From NCBI RefSeq assembly GCF_012516375.2, contig NZ_CP051204.2:5270001-5334000 (forward strand): a stretch of DNA of 64,000 nucleotides, written 5' to 3'. Made by a program: the position numbers and the translations under genes. Positions 43,255-50,620 of this stretch are shown piece after piece; position 1 is the first letter of the stretch, and the number at the start of each line of letters is the position of its first letter. This DNA comes from Chitinophaga oryzae (lineage in GTDB: Bacteria > Bacteroidota > Bacteroidia > Chitinophagales > Chitinophagaceae). The notes beneath the pieces are model-generated. The model was not told the DNA's origin. It did not search any database and was given only the letters and a program-made list of their open reading frames with translations.

Positions 43255-46200
43255 ATGGACGCGATCCTGTACGATGCGCACGGACAACAACGGAATACCG
43301 TTGCAACCGATGGCACCCAACACCTTGCTGATGTATTGACACACACAGCATGGGAAGATTACAATTCCCACGAAACATTGGTCTCCCTGTTCCGGCAACA
43401 GGCAGAACGCACACCCGGCAACCTGGCTGTATCGTTTAAAGACCACACGCTCACTTACCGGGAGCTGGACGAAAAAAGCAACCAGCTGGCGCATTACCTG
43501 CTGGCGCAGGGCGTCACTACCGGCAGCTATGTACCGGTATACCTGGAACGCTCGGCCGAATGGGCGATCGCGGTACTGGGCATCCTCAAAACCGGCGCCG
43601 CCTACATCCCCGTAGATGCCATCTACCCCGGTAAAAGAGTGGCCTACATCCTCGAAGAAGTGGAAGCCAAAGTGATCATCACCCAGCTGTCACTCGGCTC
43701 CAGGCTTTTCCAGGTACACAACACGGCCGTGGTATACCTCGACAGCCTCTCCATTCTGCAGGACCAGCCCGTCACCGCACCCGCGAAGATGCCGGCGCCG
43801 TCAGACCTGGCGTACATCATCTATACGTCCGGTTCTACCGGTCAACCGAAAGGCGTGATGATCACCCACCTGTCCATCCAGCACCTGATCACCTGGCACA
43901 AACAACAGTATGCCGTTAACAGCAACAGCCGTTTATCGCTCGTGGCGGGACTGGCATTCGACATCTCTGTCTGGGAATGCTGGTCGGCACTCCTGTCCGG
44001 AGGCGCCCTCTTTATCGCAGACAACGAGGAAAGAACCCATGCCGCCCTCCTCCTGGAATTCTACCGGAGCAACCGGCTCACGCATGCCTTCGTCCCTCCT
44101 GTACTGCTGCCCGAGCTGATAACACTCAGCCGCCAGACGCCGGGGCTGGCACTGCAATACCTGTTCTCCGGCGGTGAACAAATGAAACCCGTATTGACCA
44201 GCGGGCTGCCGTACCAGCTGATCGACTATTACGGTCCAACGGAATATACCGTGTACGCCGCCCACCGCCCGGTGGTGGATGCAGACGGACAGTATGTGCC
44301 GACCATCGGCAAACCGATCGCCAATACACAGGCCTATATACTCGACCGCGACCTGCAGCTGTTGCCGTCCGGCGCCGTAGGTGAACTGTGCATCAGCGGT
44401 ATCGGCATCGCACAAGGGTATTTCAAAAACCCGGCGCTGACCGACAGTAAATTTGTGCCGCATCCTTTCCTCCCCGGTCATAAGTTGTACCGCACCGGCG
44501 ACCTGGCGCGCCGTCTGCCGGATGGCGATATCCGGTTCCTCGGCCGTATCGACAACCAGGTGAAGATCCGTGGCTTCCGCGTGGAGCCGGGCGAAATAGA
44601 AGCCGCCCTGCTGCAGGTGCCCCATGTGAAAAGCGCCGCCGTGATCGCGGTAGACAACAACCGGCAGCAAAAGCAGCTGGTCGCCTTTATTGTACAGGAC
44701 CATCCCAACGAACAACAGGGCATCGCGCTGGCAAGGCAACAGCTGAAGCAGGACCTGCCCGGTTATATGGTGCCGGCCCGCTTTATCACTGTCCGCGAAC
44801 TGCCCATGAACGCCAGCGGCAAAGTAGACAAGGCAGCGCTGGCAGCACTCTCCGAACAGGCCGCTGGCAGCTACCAGGAATCTGCAGGACCGTTGAGCGA
44901 AACAGAACGTACCATCACGGAAGTATGGTCAGATATCCTTGAACGGCCGTATATCCACCACAGCGACAACTTCTTCGACATCGGCGGCGATTCGCTGCTG
45001 GTAGCCACCGTGGTCACCAAACTAAAAGACCGCTTCGGCGTGAAAATGTACCTGCGCGATCTGTACCAGTACCCTGAACTGCGGACGCTGGCCGCTATGA
45101 TCGACAACAGGATCAAAACAGGTGAAACCGGCATCCCCGAAGAAGATGTGGAACCTTATGTGTCCCTGCAACAGGATGCATACCTGTTGCCCGGCGTCCA
45201 ATACCGGCAACCATTTGACGCCAGCGTACTGCAACGCCAGTCCGCCGTGCTGCTCACCGGCGCCACCGGTTTTGTAGGTATCCACCTCCTGCAGGAGCTG
45301 CTGGACAATACCACCGCCACGATATACTGCCTCGTTCGCGCGCGGGACGAGCACCATGCCCTCGACAAAATCCACCAGGCCTTTGCGGCTTATCACATCC
45401 CGGTGCAGGAGGGCACGCGGCACCGCATTGTGCCGGTGGTGGGCGATTTCGGGCAGCCGTTCCTCGGCATCGCAGACCAGGCCTACCAGCAACTGGCCGG
45501 CAAAGTGGAAGTGATTTACCATTCCGGCAGCTCCGTGAACTTTATTGAGCCTTACTCTTTCATGAAGAAACCCAATGTAGACGGGCTGCGGGAGATCATT
45601 CGTTTTGCCGCCACCGGTAAAATGAAGTGCCTGTCGTTGCTGTCCACCATTTCGGTGTATAGCTGGGGGCATGTCTTCACGCATAAAACCGTCATGAAGG
45701 AGAGCGATGACATCTCCCAAAACCTGCTCGCGGTGAGCAAAGACATTGGTTATGTGAGAAGCAAATGGGTAATGGAAGCCGTGGCCGACCTGGCGGCGGC
45801 AGCCGGCGTTCCGCTGATCACTTACCGCCTCGGCTATGCCATGTGCCACAGCCAGTCCGGCGCCAGCGCCCCCTACCAGTGGTGGGCCAGCCTCGTGAAA
45901 AACTGTGTGCAGTATGCGTCCTATCCCACCCTCCGCGAGCTGCGCGAAGGACTGATCACCGTGGACTACATGGCGAAAGCCATCGTACACATCACCAAAA
46001 ATCCGGAGGCCATCGGACAGAAGTTCAACCTGATCTGCTCACCGGACACCAATCTCACACTGGAAGAGTTCTTCCAGCGCCTGATAGACCTCTATGGTTT
46101 CAACCTGAAGCCGTTGTCCTACAAAGACTGGCGCAAACAGTGGGAAGACGACAGCACCAACCGGCTGTATCCGCTCACCAGCCTTTTCAGGGACAATATG

Positions 46201-46359
46201 CACGAAGGCCTCTCCACCGTGGAACTTTATCAGGACACCTATGTATGGCACCGCGACAACGTGGACAAGTTCATGCAGGGCTCCGGTATACCAGAGCCGG
46301 TATTTGATAAAGCCGTGCTGGATAAATACCTGCAGTACCTGGGGCTCGCAAAGGCTTAA
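43255..46359 (+). CDS. Single-module NRPS-like protein, A-T-reductase
   Basis: A 1034-residue protein in three parts. Adenylation domain, about 40-525: A3 TSGSTGQPKGV near 191-201, A5 YYGPTEYTVY, A7 YRTGDLARR, A8 GRIDNQVKIRGFRVE, A10 NASGKVDK with Lys523. Carrier domain, about 550-620: DNFFDIGGDSLL with phosphopantetheine Ser580. Thioester-reductase-type domain, about 660-1034: TGATGFVGIHLLQEL for NAD(P)H binding, STISVYSWG and YVRSKW. There is no condensation domain. By hand alignment the substrate pocket reads D-I-W-F-F-G-Y-V-Y-K, which I cannot match to a known amino acid. It should activate one acid and release an aldehyde or alcohol. Monocistronic, with a terminator behind. Confidence 0.92.
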   Translation: MDAILYDAHGQQRNTVATDGTQHLADVLTHTAWEDYNSHETLVSLFRQQAERTPGNLAVSFKDHTLTYRELDEKSNQLAHYLLAQGVTTGSYVPVYLERSAEWAIAVLGILKTGAAYIPVDAIYPGKRVAYILEEVEAKVIITQLSLGSRLFQVHNTAVVYLDSLSILQDQPVTAPAKMPAPSDLAYIIYTSGSTGQPKGVMITHLSIQHLITWHKQQYAVNSNSRLSLVAGLAFDISVWECWSALLSGGALFIADNEERTHAALLLEFYRSNRLTHAFVPPVLLPELITLSRQTPGLALQYLFSGGEQMKPVLTSGLPYQLIDYYGPTEYTVYAAHRPVVDADGQYVPTIGKPIANTQAYILDRDLQLLPSGAVGELCISGIGIAQGYFKNPALTDSKFVPHPFLPGHKLYRTGDLARRLPDGDIRFLGRIDNQVKIRGFRVEPGEIEAALLQVPHVKSAAVIAVDNNRQQKQLVAFIVQDHPNEQQGIALARQQLKQDLPGYMVPARFITVRELPMNASGKVDKAALAALSEQAAGSYQESAGPLSETERTITEVWSDILERPYIHHSDNFFDIGGDSLLVATVVTKLKDRFGVKMYLRDLYQYPELRTLAAMIDNRIKTGETGIPEEDVEPYVSLQQDAYLLPGVQYRQPFDASVLQRQSAVLLTGATGFVGIHLLQELLDNTTATIYCLVRARDEHHALDKIHQAFAAYHIPVQEGTRHRIVPVVGDFGQPFLGIADQAYQQLAGKVEVIYHSGSSVNFIEPYSFMKKPNVDGLREIIRFAATGKMKCLSLLSTISVYSWGHVFTHKTVMKESDDISQNLLAVSKDIGYVRSKWVMEAVADLAAAAGVPLITYRLGYAMCHSQSGASAPYQWWASLVKNCVQYASYPTLRELREGLITVDYMAKAIVHITKNPEAIGQKFNLICSPDTNLTLEEFFQRLIDLYGFNLKPLSYKDWRKQWEDDSTNRLYPLTSLFRDNMHEGLSTVELYQDTYVWHRDNVDKFMQGSGIPEPVFDKAVLDKYLQYLGLAKA

Positions 46360-46390
46360 AAACCCCCTTTTGTTTTAATAAGACCGCAAA

Positions 46391-46421
46391 GAGCGGAGAT
46401 CAAATTGGTCTCCGCTTTTTT
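46391..46421 (+). terminator. Intrinsic terminator of the NRPS-like gene
   Basis: GCGGAGA (46393-46399) pairs with TCTCCGC (46409-46415), followed by TTTTTTG and a T-rich tract with CTTTG repeats to 46458. It lies 33 bases past the stop codon. Confidence 0.88.
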
Positions 46422-46535
46422 GTTTTTCTTTGTTTTTCTTTTTTCTTTGTTTTCTTGTTAATTTTAAAATAATACCTGGCGTCTTTACGGTTCTTCGCAT
46501 CTTTGCGGACAACTCCATATAAAAATGTTAACCAT

Positions 46536-46733
46536 ATGTCCGATCCGAATGTATTCCTTGTCATGCTCGAGAGTAGTAAGCAAGAACAGTTACCCGTCCA
46601 TATCTTTTTCTCCTGTCATTCGATCAGGGGCATTGTGTCCCAAATTGATGCAGGAAGCGTAACCCTCAGAACAGAAGATGGCCGACAGACGATTGTCCGG
46701 CTGGATAAAATTGACGCTGTCAGCGGAAGCTGA
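46536..46733 (+). CDS. Small Hfq/Sm-like protein
   Basis: A 65-residue protein (MSDPNVFLVMLESSKQEQLP...). Its order of features matches the Hfq/Sm fold: an N-terminal helix ending NVFLVMLESS; strand 1 VPV-like LPVHIFFSCHS; strand 2 RGIVSQIDAGSVTL (Hfq has lxGxIxxFDxxxVxL); then RTEDGRQTIVRLDKIDAVSG. The Hfq Sm2 box (YKHAIST) is replaced by VRLDKIDAV, so the usual proximal RNA-binding Lys-His pair is missing. The stop codon overlaps the next ATG (TGATG), so it is translated together with the first HEAT protein. An upstream ATG at 46503 adds 11 residues that do not fit. The fold is a by-eye assignment. Confidence 0.62.
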   Translation: MSDPNVFLVMLESSKQEQLPVHIFFSCHSIRGIVSQIDAGSVTLRTEDGRQTIVRLDKIDAVSGS

Positions 46734-48397
46734 TGCTATTTAAAAAACCTAAAAACGATAGCATGGAAAATACGACCCAACGCCCGGAGCACGCCTTGCC
46801 CGGGCTTATCCGCAAAGTGCTGGGAAGCCCTCATTCCGAACAGGTGATCAAAGCGCAGATTATCCAGATGGCCTCCCAGAACCTGCATGTACCGGAAGTA
46901 ACCACGGCGTTACTGGAAGTACTGCCCCTTACGAAAGACAAAGAAACGCGGGACCAGCTCCTGCGCTTCCTCTCCGCGCTGAACACCTCCCGTTTTGCCG
47001 ATACCGGCGCTTTGTTTCAGGCGCTGCTGGACGTATACCGGCAGGAGAAAGACCGCGATACCCGCACCACCCTCTTATACAGGCTGCAGGAGAGTATCCA
47101 CCAGGACCCGCGGCTGGCGGTGTTTTTCGTGGAACTGTCCGGACAGGAAACGCTGAGTGAACAGGAACGTATAGCCGTACAGGATACCCTTTCCTCGTTA
47201 CCCGCTATCACGGAGGACATCGCGCTGGCAGCGCTGCTGAAAAACGTGAACGCCCCTACGATATTACAATTACAGGCCGTGGAGATCGCAGAGAAATGTC
47301 CTTCGTGGAGCGACAGGATGGTGGCCGGCCTGCAACCCTATCTCGACGTAAAGAACGACCGCGGCATCCGCTTCCGCATCCTGCAAAAGCTGGCCGCAGC
47401 ACGGCTGCTGGGACCCGCCTATGCCGACGTGCTGATACCGGTACTGCGTACCGATAACGATACAGACGCCCGTCATGAAGCGCTGGCGGCATTGTCGCGC
47501 ATCAAACCATGGAATGAGGCTATCCTGCTGCAACTGCTGTGGACCGCCTCCCACGATGGCGACGCCGGTATCCGCAGCCAGGCTTTACAGCTGCAGGGCG
47601 AACAACCTGAACGCACCAACGAACAACTGATCAGCATGGCCGCCCTGCTGGCTTCCGACCGCTCGGAAGGCGTGCGGCTTACCCTGCTGCAGCAGCTTAA
47701 ACCCGTGATGCGCATCGCCGACATCAGGAATAAAGTAGCCGCCGCCTTTGCCGGCAACCCCGGCGTGTTTAACGATGAAGAATTTCATCAGCTCACCGAC
47801 ATGCTGGCCCCTTATGCCGGCCGCGACGAAAACATCAGCCAGCTGCTGCTGCAGAGCATCAAAGGCCTGCCCGTCACCAGCCAGCGCCAGAAAGTGCTGC
47901 AGCTGCTGATCGGCAAAATCAGCCTCGAAAAAATGCTGGACCCCGTGGTACAGCTGTTCACACAGGAACACAACGAAGCGCTGCGGGAAGTGCTGTTCAA
48001 CCAGATCAAAGCCTTGTCCGTGTCCCGTCATCCGCAGCTGGTGGACGTATTCTGCGACGAGCTCACCGAACCGGGATCACCTTTCCGGGTCACCTGCGCC
48101 GGCATCCTCGCCAACGCGGCCGAGCTGTACCCCCGGATACCGCCGGCGCTGGAAGACGTGCTGCTGTACGACAACGAGCGAGAGCTGGTACGCCTTTGCC
48201 TCGACGGATACCTGCGCCCCGGCGTGGAGAAAAAGTTCGATGTCCTCGTTCATGTGGTGAAAAACGAACTGATAGACACCGCTTCCAGGCAGAAAGCGCT
48301 GGACGCCATCCTGAAACTTTCTTTAGATGAACACCAGCAGGAGACACTGACCAATGCCTTGTCCGGCCTGAAACCCGGCACGTTGAAAACCTCCTGA
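46733..48397 (+). CDS. HEAT-repeat protein 1
   Basis: A 554-residue all-helical protein made of HEAT/ARM-like helix pairs, with repeated patterns of about 35-40 residues such as DTDARHEALAALSRIKPWNE and EGVRLTLLQQLKPVMRIADI. There is no signal peptide, membrane segment or catalytic motif. The first 12 residues (MLFKKPKNDSME) are charged. It overlaps the Sm-like gene stop by one base, and is 15 bases before the second HEAT gene. Likely a scaffold or docking protein; specific function unknown. Confidence 0.82.
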   Translation: MLFKKPKNDSMENTTQRPEHALPGLIRKVLGSPHSEQVIKAQIIQMASQNLHVPEVTTALLEVLPLTKDKETRDQLLRFLSALNTSRFADTGALFQALLDVYRQEKDRDTRTTLLYRLQESIHQDPRLAVFFVELSGQETLSEQERIAVQDTLSSLPAITEDIALAALLKNVNAPTILQLQAVEIAEKCPSWSDRMVAGLQPYLDVKNDRGIRFRILQKLAAARLLGPAYADVLIPVLRTDNDTDARHEALAALSRIKPWNEAILLQLLWTASHDGDAGIRSQALQLQGEQPERTNEQLISMAALLASDRSEGVRLTLLQQLKPVMRIADIRNKVAAAFAGNPGVFNDEEFHQLTDMLAPYAGRDENISQLLLQSIKGLPVTSQRQKVLQLLIGKISLEKMLDPVVQLFTQEHNEALREVLFNQIKALSVSRHPQLVDVFCDELTEPGSPFRVTCAGILANAAELYPRIPPALEDVLLYDNERELVRLCLDGYLRPGVEKKFDVLVHVVKNELIDTASRQKALDAILKLSLDEHQQETLTNALSGLKPGTLKTS

Positions 48398-48412
48398 TAA
48401 AAGACCGTCAAT

Positions 48413-50578
48413 ATGGACCTTAGCCAAACTATTTCCACCATCCGCGAACGCAGGAACGCCGGCGCCGAACAGGCGCTCCTGGCGCTCGACATGGTGCCGC
48501 TTTCCGATACATACAATAAATACACCCTGCTGTCCACCGCTGCCCACCACCTGAATGATCCTGCGGTGATCAGCCGATGGGTAACGCTCATCGCGGCGGA
48601 GACAGACACGCAGCTGAAAGCCGATATGCTGCAACGCCTCGCCGCCACAGGGCTGCAACAGATCCCCGACAAAGCCGGCTTCGCAGACCTGCTGGCCGGC
48701 GCGCTGCAGCAGGACGAGTCGCGGGATATCATCCTCCCGCTGCTGGGCAAGCTGTCGCTCTCCTACCCGCCTGCAAGGGAACGGCTGATCGCTTTTTACA
48801 GACAGCAACACAACGCCGATGTCAACCGCCTGGTCCTGTCCTGGCTCCTGATACCCGTCCATGCCACCGAAGCGGACCTCGCGTTCTATCACAGCCTGCT
48901 GGACAGTACCGACACCGAAGATAAACTGCTGCTGCTGAACCGCCTGCTGCTGCGCGACCAGCTGACGCCGGAGCAGATAGCGCAACAGCTGCAGCCTGCC
49001 ACGCCCGATGTTATCAAGGAAATGGTGCTGCGTTTCTGCTTTGACCGCTCCACGGTCCCACAGGCGGCGCTTTGTACGCTCGTACGCTCAGACAAGAATC
49101 CGCTGATACGCAAAGCCGGTATACAGTTGCTCGCCGTACACGGCGTCAGCGACAACGATGTGCTGGACACCATCCTGCACGCGCTGCGGGAAGATCCCGA
49201 TCCTGCCGTAAGACAGGCCGCCATGTCCGTATTTGCTTACAGTCTCACGCTCACCCCCGCCACCATTGAACACCTGGCGTTGTGCCTGCAAACAGAAAAA
49301 GATGTAGCCGTAGCCTTACAGCTGCTACAGCTGCTGGCGCCCTATACAGAAAAGAACGAGGCACTCGGTGAAGCGCTGTGGCAGCTGCTGGACCGCGACA
49401 TAGCCGTTGATCTTGCCACCGCCATTTACGACATACTCGGCCGGCTGGTGCCTGTAAAGCCCGCACTGCTGGAGCAATTCATGACGGCTTACGAAAAAGA
49501 ACAGCATGACGCCTGCAAGGCGGTGATCCTGAAAGCCATTACCAGCGCCATGAATACAGGAGAAAGCTGGAACCGGTTTTATCTCCGTGCGCTGGAAGCC
49601 CCGTCTGCCGCCATCAGGAGCTGGGCAGTACAAGCCATACTGTACCTCCCGCTGACACCTGAAAACAACAGCACTATCGCTGCGGCTGCGCCGGCGTTGT
49701 TACAACCGGAGCTGCCTTTCCGGCAACAGCGGCTGCTGGCCCGCAAAATCAGCTGTATCCCGCAGCTGCCTGCGGCAGCGGTACAGGTGTTCAGTCAACT
49801 GGCAGACCACAGCAACGACGGAGAGCTGCAAAGTATCGCCACCAAAGTGCAGGAGAAAGCCATTGCACATAACGGCGGTACGCAGGTCAACTGGCAGCAG
49901 TGGCTGCATAAAGCCGAAGTGGCCGGTGACCTGAACGGCATATTCCCGCATATCTGGCTTTTCTATGATGACAACCCGGCGATGGCCGACAAAATACTTT
50001 TCGCTGCTATTAACCCGTCCAATGGCGGCAGCCTGTATCAATCCGGCGTCACCGATATAGAGGTTTTACAGTTCCTTTCCGTCAAATCCGGCGTCAGCGA
50101 TGAAATGAGCCGGTATGCCCTGAACCAGTTGTTGCACACCGATCTGGGCAACGAGTCCAAATTCAAATGGTACCTGCTGGTGCTGAAGAGCAATCCCGCC
50201 AACGCGGAACTGCGGGAGGGCCTGTGGCAGCTGCTGGAAAAAAGAGGCCGCTATCTGAATATGATACAGCTGGACGAACTGCTGGGTATCATCTGGAAAG
50301 ACCAGCTGGAAAATGTTTTCCGTCAGCATCTGTCGCAGCAGACCACTGCTGCGGGCGCCATACCGTACCTGCAGTACCTGGAAGCCAACAACAGCTGGGA
50401 ACCGGCGCCGGCGCTGCTGAAAGACGCTGCACAGTTGCCCGGCCTGTTGTCCGACAGCAGCTTCAAAGACGCCCTGCAACGGGCCTGCCGCGCTGCCGGT
50501 GTCGATATCGACGACCTCCTGCGCAGCATCGCACCGCCGCCCGCTCCGCAGGCCGATGGCCCCGGCTTCGCCGATTAA
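48413..50578 (+). CDS. HEAT-repeat protein 2
   Basis: A 721-residue protein of HEAT-like repeats, e.g. KNPLIRKAGIQLLAVHGVSD and REDPDPAVRQAAMSVFAYSL, with LTPENNSTIAAAAPALLQPE and a distinct C-terminal third (YDDNPAMADKILFAAINPSN...). It ends in a proline-rich tail (SIAPPPAPQADGPGFAD). No catalytic motif. It follows HEAT protein 1 by 15 bases and precedes HEAT protein 3 by 42 bases. The three are presumed to have arisen by duplication, though they are now quite different in length. Confidence 0.82.
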   Translation: MDLSQTISTIRERRNAGAEQALLALDMVPLSDTYNKYTLLSTAAHHLNDPAVISRWVTLIAAETDTQLKADMLQRLAATGLQQIPDKAGFADLLAGALQQDESRDIILPLLGKLSLSYPPARERLIAFYRQQHNADVNRLVLSWLLIPVHATEADLAFYHSLLDSTDTEDKLLLLNRLLLRDQLTPEQIAQQLQPATPDVIKEMVLRFCFDRSTVPQAALCTLVRSDKNPLIRKAGIQLLAVHGVSDNDVLDTILHALREDPDPAVRQAAMSVFAYSLTLTPATIEHLALCLQTEKDVAVALQLLQLLAPYTEKNEALGEALWQLLDRDIAVDLATAIYDILGRLVPVKPALLEQFMTAYEKEQHDACKAVILKAITSAMNTGESWNRFYLRALEAPSAAIRSWAVQAILYLPLTPENNSTIAAAAPALLQPELPFRQQRLLARKISCIPQLPAAAVQVFSQLADHSNDGELQSIATKVQEKAIAHNGGTQVNWQQWLHKAEVAGDLNGIFPHIWLFYDDNPAMADKILFAAINPSNGGSLYQSGVTDIEVLQFLSVKSGVSDEMSRYALNQLLHTDLGNESKFKWYLLVLKSNPANAELREGLWQLLEKRGRYLNMIQLDELLGIIWKDQLENVFRQHLSQQTTAAGAIPYLQYLEANNSWEPAPALLKDAAQLPGLLSDSSFKDALQRACRAAGVDIDDLLRSIAPPPAPQADGPGFAD

Positions 50579-50620
50579 CAAGGGCCCGTACATTATTTCA
50601 TCATCTTCAGCGCACCATAT

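Noticed and set aside
46416..46465. T-rich tract with CTTTG repeats behind the NRPS-like gene
   Set aside because: Best explained as the tail of the terminator plus simple sequence; it does not form a gene or array.
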